A DNA stretch of 64,000 bases from the NCBI GenBank assembly GCA_026122225.1, contig JANEZZ010002066.1:806001-870000 (forward strand), given 5' to 3'. The position numbers were made by a program, and so were the translations under genes. Positions 33,609 to 44,980 of the stretch are shown here, in pieces (the first letter of the stretch is position 1; the number at the start of each line of letters is the position of its first letter). The notes beneath the pieces are model-generated. The model saw nothing but the letters and a program-made list of their open reading frames with translations. It ran no database searches and had not been told where the DNA came from. This DNA comes from Heloderma charlesbogerti. Taxonomy: Eukaryota; Chordata; Lepidosauria; Squamata; Helodermatidae.

Positions 33609-34296
33609 TAGGAATGGTGGAGAATTCCACCACGGACCCCAATGAGGCCAGATTCTAAAGAATCTGGGCCCCTGGAGTCCATGGCAGAACGGAACACTTA
33701 CCTTCACCTCCCTGCGGAATCCTCTTCAGCCGGATCCTCCGGCTCTGGAGCACCAGCAATACAGCTACAATGCTGTATCACTGGCTGAGGGGGATTGACT
33801 GCAGACACAAATGGTGTCCAGGACTCCATTTGTGGCCTTAAAAGTCTTAGTTTAAGGTAAATGCAGGCTGCATTTAGCTTAAACTAAGACTTTTAAGGCC
33901 ACAAATGGAGTCCTGGACACCATTTGCGGCCCTGTTTTTTTTTCACACGATAGGCTACGCAAATATTTGTGAAGCCTATCACATGAAAAAAAAAAAAAGC
34001 AGGGATGCAAATGGCGTCCAGGACACCATTCGCAGCTGTAAAGGTCTTAGTTTAAGCTAAATGCAGCCATTTACTAAATGCAGTCCTGGGCGCCATTTGT
34101 GTCCGCAGTCAATACCCCTAAGCCAGCGATACGGCATGGCAGCTGTATTGCTGGTGCTTCAGAGCTGGCCGGCAGCTCCGCAGAATCACCACAGAGCGGA
34201 CCCTGCAGAAGAGGATTCTGGGGGGAGGAACGGATCGCTTCCCCCCAAGGGCGGATTCCCGGCCGGACCAGCAGGTAGGGAATCCGCCCATCCCTA
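33609..34296. mobile_element. hAT-FB element, variant subfamily
   Basis: The ends are TAGGAATGGTGGAGAATTCC and CCGCCCATCCCTA; flanks gagtattg and aagtattg match at 7 of 8. Hairpins include 'gataggctacgcaaatattt' at about 33948-33980 and an inverted pair built on 'cttagtttaagctaaatgca' around 33840-34060. Confidence 0.8.
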
Positions 34297-34472
34297 AAGT
34301 ATTGTCAAGGCACCATCAGCATTGGCAGGGACAGCACCAAGGGTAGGCATCATTGGGCACCTGCCAATGGCCTGCACCCTGGCAGGAGCCCAGTGACAAA
34401 AGCCCCCTGGCATTCCTCCTCCTCTTCACCACTGCAACCTGCTTGTTCATCTGCCTCTCACTCTGGCTCTGC

Positions 34473-34636
34473 TCGGTGGAGACTGGTGGCTCTGCTTTCA
34501 GTGGGGCTGTGATTCCATTCTGGATTTTAGTCAGAATGAGCCAGAACCCTAAAGGAACTATCCAAAGTGCTGGACCCATTTGGGAGATAGGGTTCAGCAC
34601 CTTGCTCAATTTTTTGCCCAATGACCCTCAAAAACC
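34473..34636. mobile_element. CAGTGGAGGCTGGTGG MITE, right part lost
   Basis: 'cggtggagactggtggctct' and the internal 'aaccctaaaggaactatcc' match 2936-3159. The right inverted repeat is absent. Confidence 0.6.
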
Positions 34637-35103
34637 TAGGGATGTATGAAACACTTACCTGGTTTCATCCAGGGACATCTGTGTGGGGGGGAGGCGCTCC
34701 GTCCCTCCCCCCCAAAAAATCCTCGACAGGGGGGAGGCGATCCGTTCCTCCCCCCTGGAATCCTGCCTGGCCAGCTCCGCTCCACGGCCAGGCCACGGAG
34801 CTGCCGGCCAGGCCAACCCACAGCGGGGCCTCCAGACGCTGCCAGGCTGCTGCGGACACAAATGGCGTCCTGAGTAGGGGACGCCATTTGCATCCCTGTT
34901 GCGTAGCCTATCACGGAAGAAACGGGAATGCAAATGGCGTAGGGGACGCCATTTACGTAGCCTATCATGGGCTACCATAGGGACGCAAATGGCATCCCCT
35001 ACTCAGGACGCCATTTGTGTCCGCAGCAGCCCAGCAGCAGCTGGAGCCACCGCTGCCACCGCTGGAGCCACTAACATCCCTACAAAATTCCCTAACATCC
35101 CTA
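34637..35103. mobile_element. hAT-FB element
   Basis: The ends are TAGGGATGTATGAAACAC and CTAACATCCCTA, with a perfect duplication caaaaacc (34629-34636 and 35104-35111). A second ACATCCCTA at 35084-35092 shows that the right end is partly duplicated. The centre is an inverted repeat ('cgcaaatggcgt'/'acgccatttgcat') with half-hairpins GCGTAGCCTATCACGG. A minus-strand GGTAAGTG donor motif lies near 34658. Confidence 0.88.
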
Positions 35104-36790
35104 CAAAAACCTGGAACCAACATTGGGCAGTGTATGGATCAGCTGAGCCATTTCAGTGCCTTAGACTGAAACAGTCAGAGGGATGACACTCACTGCTTAG
35201 GACATCTGATGTTTCCACATACCTGTATCTTGAGGGCACACAATAAAACGATGAAATGCAATATGGAATATTAGCTGTAAAACAACAGAAGAATCTAGTG
35301 TCTCCTGTCCCCAGCTCTGATTTATTCTGACTAGGTGTGCATTATATTACCTGCTTCATCAGCTTTGCCAGACGCTTAACAATAAATCTAGGGAATGCTC
35401 CAACTTGTAACATTGAAAGCCGTGTGCCTTTATATAGACAATTCAACTCTGGATGGCGTGGCTCCACCAGCAGAATTCTTGGCCACGTGCCTCGCCTCGG
35501 AGGTCAAAAGAATGTTGTTTGCATAAACCTCTGCCTTCTTTTGCTTATATCCTCTGCATGTCTTGACTCCACACTCATTTCCCTCCCTCTCCCCCCACCC
35601 CTACCCAAGTCTGGTAGACTCTTAATTGTTTTTAAGAGGTGCGCTTTGCAAACTCACAAAATAGGATCTATCAAAAGGGATGAGTAGGGAAAGATCCACA
35701 GAGCTTAAACAACCATCAAGGAAGCTTTTTCTCTTTTGCTTGCAGCGTCCATCGGATCTAATTACTGCCACAGAGATGCTGGCCATGTGCATCATTGCAA
35801 TGAAGAAAATACTTCAGCAGTGGCAGCAGTTACCAAAAAAAAAAGGCTGCCCATATGCTATAATACAGCAACTGTGCTTTGAAGCATCCTCAAGCCGAAA
35901 CATCACAAGATCAAATACTGCAGAGAATTCCGCTCTCCTGTATGATTATTGTGAGCTTCCTGCTGGCGGCGGGCATTCCTCTTCCCATTTAATTGTGCTC
36001 GCATTTAAAATTCTGCTGCACCTGCAGAGGCACAGGCAACGCTGCTTGTTTTTTGCGAGCCGGTTATGAACAATGAAAACTCCCCCCCCCCCCAAAAAAG
36101 AAATGTCAGATGAGAGGCAAGGGCCATAAATCATCCACTGCACTGATACCATCCCGTGAACTTGCTTCCCAAGGCAAATGGCCTTGAAGATGGAGCTGGG
36201 TTTATCAGTCAGGCAACATCTCCCACTGACTCCAGCCAACAAAGCAGAAGGAGCAGAAGAAATGCTCACCTTTTCTTCCTGTTCTTTTCTAGCCGCCTTA
36301 CCTTCGTGGACCAACAAAACTGGGGAGACACATTCTGCCACCTTTGAGGGTGGCTGGTGAAAATTTGTCTCTATCTGTGGGAAGGGAGTTCTGTTTTGAG
36401 TTGATGACAGCAGACACTAAGGCATCTCTCCCCCCCCCCTTTCTTTTTTAAACACATTTTTGCTGCTGCACAAAGCAGTAGAAAGCAGCATCGCTCCTAC
36501 TCCTACCTAGGATCATTTTATTCCACCATTTCTCCACAGAAGGATGCTACTTCATTGCATAGCATCCTACTGCAGAGGCATTGTGGGGCAAAATGGTCCT
36601 AGACAGGGCGAGGGCACATCTGCTTGTTGCCACTTTTTACAGTGGCAAAACGTGTTTTAAAAATGAACCTGGGTGTGGGTGGGAGAAGATGCTTCTTTAG
36701 AGTGTGCTATCATCATTTCAAAAAGTTACACATTCACACACCCCGTCAACTGACATTATTTCTCACCAGCCAAATAAAGGATTTGGAATT
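35104..36790. other. 1.7 kb without a recognised gene or repeat
   Basis: This is the longest stretch without an identifiable mobile element. The frames present are short and lack recognisable domains or splice-bounded conservation that I can judge. It is a candidate for remaining unique host DNA. Confidence 0.4.
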
Positions 36791-36791
36791 T

Positions 36792-37029
36792 ATGTATTTT
36801 ATTTATTATTACATTTATGTTCCACCTCATGTCCTCTTGCAAGGAACCCAAGGCAGCTTACATGGCCCTCCTCCTCTTCATTTTATCCTCACAACAACCC
36901 CATGAGGCAGGTTAGGCTGAAAGTCAGTGACTGGTTAAAGTCACCCAATGAGTTTCATGGTTGAGTGGGGGACTAAAACCCAGATATCCCAAGTCCCAGT
37001 CCAATGCTCTACCCACTACACCACACTGG
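36792..37029 (-). repeat. tRNA-derived SINE
   Basis: The reverse strand reads 'gtggtgtagtgggtagagca', then a B-box-like segment and 'actcatt', down to 'gtgggacataaatgtaataat'. It is the same family as 42973-43205 and 49413-49663. Confidence 0.75.
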
Positions 37030-37179
37030 AATTGTTTGTTCACTCCTCCCCAAGACTCTCATAAAAGTACCTAATGAACCATTTGGCCCAGTTTTTAACC
37101 CCCATTCCCAGTTTCATAGGATGATAAATACACTGATCTAAATACACAGGCTGGGTTCATAAGCTTAGCTGAACACAGT

Positions 37180-37560
37180 ATCTTGAATGATTGATTTGAA
37201 ATACTTATATCCTTCCTTTCCTTCCATGTACAGTTCGAGGAGGCTAAGAAAAAAGGAGTAAAACAACAATAGAGGCTGGAAAACACAAGAAAGGAGAATA
37301 CAAAATATGAAATGTCAAGCCAGCAATAAGAACAATTAAAAGCAGTGGCAGTAAGTAAGACATCATAAAAGCAGAAGGATTGTATATCGGTCATGGCAGG
37401 ATCAGGCAGGAGAGAAACCTGCCTTTAAACCCCAAAGTCTGAACAGCAAGGTCTTAGACTGGGGGAGAAGACTAATAGGGGTTGGACCCTCCCTGGGTAG
37501 GAGGTTTCAAAGTCTGGGCATAGCAACAGAGAAATTCTTCTTCCTTGTTCTAACCAAACA
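37180..37560 (-). mobile_element. Probable decayed L2-like 3' sequence
   Basis: 'aacagcaaggtcttagactg' and 'ggaggtttcaaagtctgggc' are in the order expected for the L2 C-terminal region read in reverse. Similarity is weak. Confidence 0.3.
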
Positions 37561-37613
37561 TAGGGTGGCCAGGTGTTTGGGCAGACTTCTATTTGAAGGT
37601 GTTCTGTCCTGTC

Positions 37614-38452
37614 TAGGAATGGATGAACCCACCCCCACCCAGTATCGGTGGACACCTGCTGAAGCACTGTCCCTGCTCGAGCCCACCCGGACCTGTACTC
37701 GAGCCCCCACGAGCTCACCGAGCCACCTGCACTCACCATGGATCCCGTCTGCGAGCACCTGCCATTTTGCCGAGGTTATTTTTATGGAAAAAATGGAGGT
37801 CATTAAAAAAAAGCGCATTTAAATATGCTCAGATTTGGGCTGGGAAAGCTTGATATTCCCAATATTAGAGGCAAATATGGCCCATTTACACCTCTACTAT
37901 TGCCTATCAACTGGGTCTGGGTGAGTGTGAGGAACGTCCAGGAGGGTGCGAGCGGGGACCAGCAAGGCTAGAGGCTCTGCGGGCACAGTCCGGGGCATGG
38001 TGTGGGGGGGAGCCTGATGGACTCCCAGATATGGATGTACGGACTGTGTAAAATCCGCTCTGTCTGCATTTCATGGATTGTCAGGTGCCTTTTGTTCTGT
38101 TGTTCCCACAGATGGATGCGATTTTTTTTTTCATCATGCAGAAAAATACGCAAATAATTACATAAATATTTACATAATTTACCTTAGTACAGAACATTTA
38201 GCGTATTGTCCCCCATTCCATTCAATGTTTCCTCAGCAGAAACTTACGTATTTTCCTACAAATTTATATGCATAAATTTTGGGAAAGTAAAGCAATCATC
38301 CGGAAGTCCATGGATCCCGTGCTGCCTGTGGGGGTAGCTCCACAGTGGATTCCACAGAGCAGAATTTTAGAAATCCAAGCTCATTTTAGTCCATCTCAAA
38401 TTTCTCCAGCATCCCTACTCCTAGATCCAGTCAGGCATCCGCACCATCCCTA
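37614..38452. mobile_element. hAT-like element with a nested hAT-like element
   Basis: The outer ends are TAGGAATGGATGAACCC and GCACCATCCCTA, with imperfect flanks gtcctgtc and gtcctcct. The inner element, 38030-38417, has TATGGATGTACGG and CAGCATCCCTA and flanks ctcccaga and ctcctaga (7 of 8). Outer text 'gctgggaaagcttgatattc' links it to the 40199 family. Confidence 0.7.
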
Positions 38453-38794
38453 GTCCTCCTGTCCACCCCAGGTTTAAAGGTAAAGAACTCTGAGGAACTG
38501 ACGGAACAGAAAGCAGGGCCTTGAAATTGCCCATCAACTATTAGTACCTAGTCTGCAGGCTGAGTCTTCCCCTGAGTCTTCCATCAGAGTCTATCCCTCT
38601 GTGGTGAGATGTACTGCATTTCTATTTAAATTATAGTAAACATTTCTAAACTTGCATCTATATATGTAAAGTGGCATATGTCTTTTTTGTGCAACCCTGT
38701 GTCCTCTTTTGTCCTCTTCTTGGGCAATACATGTCCTCTTCTTGGGCAATACATGTCCTCTTCTTCCATAATGTGCAACTGGCCACCTTATGAC

Positions 38795-38885
38795 AGGATG
38801 GCCTCTGTGGGTGATCTTAATAGGCAGGCCTATATGTGAGATGGCAGGCCATCAGATATCCAGATCCCAAGCCATCCAGGGCAGG
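38795..38885 (-). mobile_element. Short L2 fragment
   Basis: 'tgatcttaataggcaggcct' and 'agatcccaagccatccaggg' parallel 10328-10400 of the young L2. Confidence 0.45.
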
Positions 38886-39034
38886 AGTGCAATCCTTTAT
38901 GAAGATGGGGAGCCAAATAGGCCCCGTTGGGCCCTCTAGGGTCCAGTTGACATCAGTGGCCACCGGTCAATGCCACCGCCCCAACCCTGGGCCATTTTGC
39001 TTTTCTCCACGCTGAGAGAAGCATGGGGTACCAT

Positions 39035-39769
39035 TAGGGATGACAGAAATAGGGATGTTGTCGGGTTCTCCACTCAATAAGGAATGAGGCTGGAGGTCAA
39101 AGTTGAGTTAACACAAATCCTTTATTCGTGCATGAAGGCTGACCGCCAACAAAGGGGAAACAACAACCCTCCTTCCAGAACAACAACCTGAGGAAAAAAA
39201 ACACCCGGAGGACCAATCACAGTATATCACCATATATGGCATCTAATATCCGCTATTCTCAGCAGTTTCTTAATCATATGATTATTTTTAAATTAGGACT
39301 GCTTTATTGCAAAGCTTTTACAGACTTAACAATTAGCAAAGTTAGCAAAGCAACCATTGGCAAAGTGAGCGAATATGTTCCAGGAAACGTCTGGCACATT
39401 ATGGAAGCATCCCAAGTTTATTTTCTTAGGTTCCCCTTTTCTTAAGGCTTGTTGCTAGGGTGCGTCTGACCCTTGCTCTTAGTTATAGCAGACAAGCTAA
39501 AAATGATCTTTAGCAAAATAAAAATGATTCTTATCCATGTATGGGCGCTCCCCCCGTCCGGGTTCTCCTGGCACCCGCCTAGCCCCTGCCCCTGCTCACG
39601 CTCCCCCGGACCCGCACTCGAGCCCCACGCCCACTCACCGAGCCACCTGCACTAACCTGGGCCCTGTCTTCCTCTGCCACGAGCACCATATTTTGAAAAA
39701 ACATGGCAATCCCAATACTGCGCAATACTGCCCATATGCGCAAGATTTTACACAGTCCATACATCCCTA
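39035..39769. mobile_element. hAT-like element with an LTR in its left terminus
   Basis: Outer flanks ggtaccat and ggtaccag match at 7 of 8. The left side starts TAGGGATGACAGAAA, then TAGGGATGT, and resumes after the LTR as ATGTATGGGCGC. The right end is AGTCCATACATCCCTA. The interior shares 'cgagccacctgcact' with 37614-38452. Confidence 0.7.
39059..39536 (-). mobile_element. Probable solo LTR, reverse orientation
   Basis: It starts TGTCGGG on the plus strand (CCCGACA at the 3' end of the minus strand) and is bounded by atgt on both sides (39055-39058 and 39537-39540). A minus-strand AATAAAGG signal lies near 39120, about 60 bp from that end. The sequence differs from the 172 and 45359 LTRs. 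The 5' dinucleotide is ambiguous because the duplication overlaps it. Confidence 0.6.
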
Positions 39770-39777
39770 GGTACCAG

Positions 39778-40198
39778 GCCTCTCTCACTAGGAAGAAAGG
39801 GACTCAGCTGACACTGGGAATAGCGGCTCCTCCCAGTCCCAGGGCTTTTCGGAGCCACCCACCTCCTTCACTGCCTCTCACCATCCTCGTTGGGGCAGCA
39901 AGAGGCGCACAAATATGACTGGTTAAAATCTCTCCCTACACCCATACTAGGCTCCCACACCATACTGAGGAGCCCTCCACTTACTGTAGAGTAAAAATTA
40001 TGGGGCAGGGAAGAAGAAGCCGCTATATTCAGATTTGAAGTAATGTCTGGTTTGGGCCAAATGAACCTTTACTCTAGAAGAGCGGAGCATGCAAAATGAG
40101 TGTGAACAATTCTCTTGCATTGCCTCTACCTTTCTTGAGTGTTCCAAACAACAGGAGAATAGCGGTGGCATTGGGACATTCTTTACCAGGCTGGCAAC
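39778..40198. other. No recognised feature
   Basis: Unassigned up to the target duplication of the next hAT. Confidence 0.35.
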
Positions 40199-40732
40199 CA
40201 GGGATGTCGCGAGTGCAGTTCGGGATTTAGGAATCCGTCGAGCAACCCCCACCCGCAACCCCTGAACTGCGCCCGCTGAGATGCTGTCCTTGTTCCCCCC
40301 CCGCTCATGCCCACGCGCGCGCCAAAGCACTCATTGCGAACCTGTTCAGTGATTGCTGTCATTTTCGCGCCCTTGCTTTCTAGGAAACATAGGAAGTTTA
40401 AAAAATATGCATATTCAAATATGCACAGTTTGGAGCTGGGAAAGCTAAATAAGCACAATATTAGAGGGATTATACCTCTAATATTGTGCTTATTTAGCTT
40501 TCCCAGCTCCAAACTGCGCATATTTGAATATGCACATTTTTTAAACTTCCTGTTTTATGCAGAAATCAAAGGTGCGAAAATGGCAACACTCACCAAACGG
40601 GTTTGCAGAGAGTGCCTGGGAATTCACCGAACCCGTGGGTGGCTTGAGCACAGATTCAGGGGGGAAGCAAGCAGGGACGCTGCTTCGGCAAGCGCACGGA
40701 GAACCAAACTAGGGTGAGTTCTTCCATCCCTT
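40199..40732. mobile_element. hAT-like element with a 77-bp-arm hairpin
   Basis: The ends are CAGGGATGTCGCGAG and TTCCATCCCTT, with a perfect duplication ctggcaac (40191-40198 and 40733-40740). The arms 40391-40467 and 40475-40551 are nearly perfectly complementary around a 7-base loop. GGTGAGTTCTTCC next to the right end is a donor-like motif. Confidence 0.9.
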
Positions 40733-40797
40733 CTGGCAACCCTCTGGAGCCACCCCTGTACAACCGAAGAAGAGTCCTTAGAAAACACAGTCTGTGT

Positions 40798-40895
40798 TTA
40801 CAGAACAATCCTCTCCATCTCTACTCAGAAATAAGCCCCACTGAATTCAATTAGGCTTATTCCCAGGCAAGCGAGTATAGGATCGCAGCCATAGT
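40798..40895. repeat. Short palindromic MITE
   Basis: 'ctactcagaaataagcccca' pairs with 'aggcttattcccaggcaag', and 'acaatcct' with 'tataggatcgcagcc'. A relative lies at 47495-47587. Confidence 0.65.
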
Positions 40896-41557
40896 CTGTC
40901 TGTTTGGAAGCCATTCTTTATTCTCCGCACCAATCAGTTTTGAGCAAGTGGTGAAGGCGGGGGGAGCCCTACTTTGGTTTCCCATGATCCTCCTTGCCGA
41001 GACATTACAAATCAAAATAAAGGATTTCCACACATACCAGGCTGGTGTTGCCGATTCTCCTTCAAGCCACATGTGCCAGCATATAAGTTAAGTGCCCTTG
41101 GAGACAGACAGGCTGCAGAAATCTGTTATTCTTAACTGCCATTTGCAACGGCTCTGAAAGCTCTTTTTCCTTCCCAAAAAAGGGAAGCATGTAAGAGAGC
41201 TGAGAGATGCTGAATGTTTCAAACAGCAGCTCACTGTTGCTTCTTCTCCACCCTATCCCCCCCCTTCCACACCTCCACCCGATGCTCTCATTATTTCTGA
41301 AGGAGATTGGCAGCTCTAGCAATAACAATAACCTTTAGCTTTGCATTAACCACAAGATACTAATGATCTTAGCCACGGGTTTAAAGGAGAGCCCACTGCA
41401 GAAGGGAGAGGTCATCCTTCATTATGGGCTCATATTTTATCTGTTCTGCATTTATTTTACTCGAGACAGCTGTGGTGAACATGCTGAGTGGAATGCGGTA
41501 AGCATTCCTAAGTTTATGATTTCAAAAGGAAGATTTCTGCAGTGAGAGTGTCAGTCC
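40896..41557. other. No recognised feature
   Basis: Unassigned. Confidence 0.35.
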
Positions 41558-42427
41558 TAGGGATGTACGAAAGTCACTTACCTGTTTGCGGATTATGCTG
41601 ATGCTGGGGGGGAGGCGCTCCGTCCCTCCCCCCGAAATTCTGGCCTGGGGAGAGGCGCTCCGTCCCTTCCCCCCCCGAATCCTGGCCGGCCGGCTCCGCT
41701 TTGCAGGGATTTTAGCCGCCGCCGTAGCCGCCGCTGTTTGCGTCCCTGCGATCAGCCATGATAGGCTACGTAAATGTTTACGTAGCCTATCACGGCTGAT
41801 TAAAAAAACACACGCGCGTACGCAAATGGCGGTGCCCATGGGCGCCCCCATTTGCATTCCTTATTTTGGCATGTCTTAGTCTACGTAAACATTTACGTAG
41901 ACTAAGACGGCGAAAATAAGGGGAACGCAAATAGCGTAGCGTCTATGCTATTTGCGTTCCCCTTATTTTCGCCGTAGTCTACGTAAATGTTTACATAGAC
42001 TAAGACATGCTAAAATAAGGAACACAAATGGCGGCGCCCATGGGCACCGCCATTTGCGTACGCGCGTGTGTTTTTTTAATCAGCCGTGATAGGCTACGTA
42101 AACATTTACGTAGCCTATCATGGTGTTTTTTAAAATTTAGCCGTGATAGGCTACGTAAATCTTTACGTAGCCTATCACTTTTTTTGTTGTTGTTTTTAAA
42201 ACTTGGAAATGGCGGTGGCGGTTAGCCAGTCGGAAGACCGACCGCTGCAGCCGCCGCCAAACCGCCACCGGAGCCGCCGCCGCCAGGAAGATCCACCCCA
42301 GGTAAGTCCCATCCCGGGGGGGCGGGGGGCAGGGGGCAGGGGGCCGTTCCGCCACTGATTTCTGGGGGCCAAATGCACTGGCATTTGGCCTCCCCGAGAT
42401 CCGTGGCGGAACTTTCGTACATCCCTA
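41558..42427. mobile_element. hAT-FB element, best-preserved copy
   Basis: The ends are TAGGGATGTACGAAAGT and its exact inverse, with a perfect duplication gtcagtcc (41550-41557 and 42428-42435). Order: donor-like motif on the minus strand (near 41578), two GGGGGGAGGCGCTCCGTCCC-type blocks, hairpin 41755-41796, an inverted-repeat arm with hairpin 41878-41907, centre near 41942 ('aaatagcgtagcgtctatgc'), mirror arm with hairpin 41976-42005, hairpin 42082-42124, extra hairpin 42139-42178, a GC-rich zone, then GGTAAGTCCC near 42300. There is no transposase. Confidence 0.95.
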
Positions 42428-42479
42428 GTCAGTCCACATGGTCAAAGAGCATGGGACTGCCACAGAAAATGGCAGCCCC

Positions 42480-43400
42480 GTGTTTGCTTATTATTTCCAT
42501 GTAATGAACAAACCTTCATTACAAGAATCAGGGCAGGTAACACCAACATTTAAACATCCAGGAAATGAAATAATAAAAAATAAAACATCTAATGAAATGA
42601 ATTTGTCAGCAGCAGAGCTAACCACACACAAATGCTCGGGTGAACAAATGGGTCTTAGCCTGTCACCAACATGATAAGTAAAATTGGCACCAGGCATACC
42701 TGTTGTGGGAGGGCATTCCAAAGTTGGGGCACCATCACAGAGAAACCCCTGTCTCATGTCACTTCTTGATGTACTTCTCTAGTGGTGGGACAATGAGTCA
42801 GGCTTCCCCCATAGATCTCAGGCAGGCTGGTACAGAGAGAGGCATTCCTTCAGATACCTGGGTCCCAAGTCATTCAGAGTTTTGTAGCACCATGAATGCA
42901 GCTGGGAAACAGCACCTTCAGGATCGGTGCTATATAATTCCTGGTTGCTGTCCCTCTCAGCATCCTGGCTACTGCTGGTGTTGTGTAGTGGCTAGAGTGT
43001 TGGACTGGGAGTTGGGAGATCTGGGTTCTAGTGCCCACTTGGCCATGGAAGCTCACTGGGTGACTTTGGGCCAGTCACAGACTCTCAGCCCAACCTACCT
43101 CACAGGGTTGTTGTGGGGATAAAATGGGAAGGAGGATTATGTATGCTGCCTTGGGTTCCTTAGGAGGAAAAAAGGTGGGATATAAAAATAAAAATAAATG
43201 AATAACGTTAAGCCAACTGTATCTTTCAGATCATCTTCAAGATCAGCCACAGGTAAAGCATGTTACAAGAATCCAAACACAAGGTTACCAGAGCATGCAT
43301 GAGATTGCATTGGCTGAGCAATCTCTGTTCAGGAACAACCGTAGCTGGATAATATCATCTGAGGAGTTAAGTCTCCCCTTCCCACCCTATAATGTCTAGT
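42480..43400 (-). mobile_element. Decayed L2-like 3' sequence, split by a SINE
   Basis: 'gggcattccaaagttggggc', 'gatacctgggtcccaagtca' and 'acaagaatccaaacacaagg' occur in the order of L2 C-terminal coding sequence read in reverse. The SINE at 42973-43205 interrupts it. No intact frame. Confidence 0.6.
42973..43205 (+). repeat. tRNA-derived SINE
   Basis: Head 'tgtgtagtggctagagtgtt' (A box), 'gggttctagtgccca' (decayed B box), body 'gggccagtcacagactctca', tail 'gatataaaaataaaaataaa'. The tail resembles the L2 3' end (TATAGAAATGAAATAAATAA). Confidence 0.85.
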
Positions 43401-43404
43401 TCAG

Positions 43405-43535
43405 GGTTGGGCAACTTGTGGCCCTCTGATGGTTTTGGCCAAGAACCCCATTTGTCCTAGCCATCATTGCCAATGGTGAGGAATGAAAGTTGTAGGACAA
43501 AATATCTGGAAGGCCACAAGTTGCTAGTTCAGCTC
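43405..43535. repeat. hAT-like MITE of the CAGGGTTGGGCAAC type
   Basis: CAGGGTTGGGCAACTTGTGG at the left is partly inverted at the right as GGCCACAAGTTG. Similar 'ggccctc' and 'gttgtaggac' text occurs at 51261 and 52135. Duplication not clear. Confidence 0.6.
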
Positions 43536-43550
43536 ATTCCATGTCCTGAT

Positions 43551-44186
43551 TAGGGATGTCAGAGAATTCTGCCATGGATCTCAGTGAGGCCAAATGCCAG
43601 TGCATTCAGTCCCCCGAAATCCATGGCAGAACGAAGCCCCCCACTCCACCACCCCGCGAAAGGCATGCGAAACGGAGCACTTACCTGGTGCCGCTCGCGC
43701 TGCTTTGCGAATGGCGGCCGCGTCTGCGTCTGCCATTCACTTCCCCATTTTTGCCATGATAGGCTACGTAAATACTTACGTAGCCTATCACAGCTAATGT
43801 AGGGACGCCATTTGTGTCCCTGCAGAAGCCGTGATAGGCTACATAAATATTTATGTAGCCTATCATGGCAAAAAAAGGGAACACAAAAGGCGGCCACTGT
43901 AGCCGCCGCCATTTGCACCCCTATTTTTTTGCCGTGATAGGCTACGTAAACATTTACATAGCCTATCATGGCAACAAAACAGGAACACAAATGGTGGCCG
44001 CCGTAGCCACTGCCATTTGCGTCCGCAGGCTCCGCACACCTGCGAATGCACCCAGCCGGTGGCTCCGTGGAGTTGCCGTGGAGCGGAGCAGGCCAGCTTA
44101 GGATTTCGGGGGGAGGTGCGGTGCACCTCCCCCCCCCCCCGCAAATCACCCCCTTCAAAAAAGTAAGTGACTTTCACACATCCCTA
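43551..44186. mobile_element. hAT-FB element, reverse orientation
   Basis: The ends are TAGGGATGTCAGAGAATTC and TTTCACACATCCCTA, with a perfect duplication gtcctgat (43543-43550 and 44187-44194). Hairpins lie at about 43757-43793, 43828-43866 and 43932-43970. Donor-like motifs face outward near 43680 (minus strand) and 44160 (plus strand). The wide end types are swapped relative to 41558-42427, so this copy is inverted. Confidence 0.93.
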
Positions 44187-44223
44187 GTCCTGATTGCTAC
44201 ACCCAGTAATCTAGAGCAGGGGC

Positions 44224-44980
44224 TAGGGATGGACAAGCCCATCTTCGTCTGGGGCAGTGGAAGCTCAATGAACTGTCTTGCACAGCTCAGACCTGCTCAG
44301 TGAGCTTCCCTGCTCGCCCTGCCTGCCCACGAGCTGCATGAGCTGCCCCCCTTCCTCACGCCAGCTGTCAAGGGCTGGCACAGGGAAAAAGGGCCTCAGC
44401 AGCCAGCCCCCAGCCTCTCAACCTGGCCTTCTCTAGAGGAGGCCAGGGAGAGAGCGCTGGGGTGCCACCATCGCCCTTCTTCCTAGTGCCAGCTGTCAAG
44501 GGCTGATGCAGGGGAAAAGGGCCTCGGCAGTCAGCTCCAAACCTCTCACCCTGGCCTTCTATAGATGTGGCCAGGGAGAGAGCGCTGGGGTGCCGCTGTC
44601 ACACTTCTTCCTAGTCCCGGCTGTCAAAGGTCAGCATGGAGAAAAGGGGCCTGGGCAGCCAGCCCCCAGCCTCTCACCCTGGCCTCCAGCAGGTTGGGGG
44701 GGAGAAGAGGATAGGCGCCTTCTTCTTCCCTCTGTCCCCATCTGCTACATTAGCTTAATCAAGGGGCAAGCTGGTCGTTTTCTGTAAGGCTCGCACACTT
44801 AAAGAAAATGACCAGCCTGTCCTGCACCACTGCTGCTGTAGCAAGGATGGGGGAAAAAGGAGAGGCTCAGCACACCGCGAGTGAGGCAAGAGCTCAGGTC
44901 CAAGAACTGGCATCCAGGGGGCCAAAGCAGCAACTTTTCACTGGGCTTAGAGCCCCAACTGGACACTCATACCATCCCTA
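44224..44980. mobile_element. hAT-like element with 128-bp tandem units
   Basis: The ends are TAGGGATGGACAAGCCC and CATACCATCCCTA, with a perfect duplication gcaggggc (44216-44223 and 44981-44988). Internal units start at 44361, 44489 and 44617 (128-bp period, about 2.7 copies). It lies only 37 bp from the previous hAT. Related right end at 23873. Confidence 0.9.

Noticed and set aside
35104..36790. Possible host exons in the longest repeat-free stretch
   Set aside because: No frame has recognisable domain motifs or convincing splice boundaries; left as unassigned.
43559..44158. 199-codon minus-strand frame
   Set aside because: It lies entirely in a non-coding hAT-FB element and repeats the hairpin text (DRLRKYLRSLS); not a transposase.
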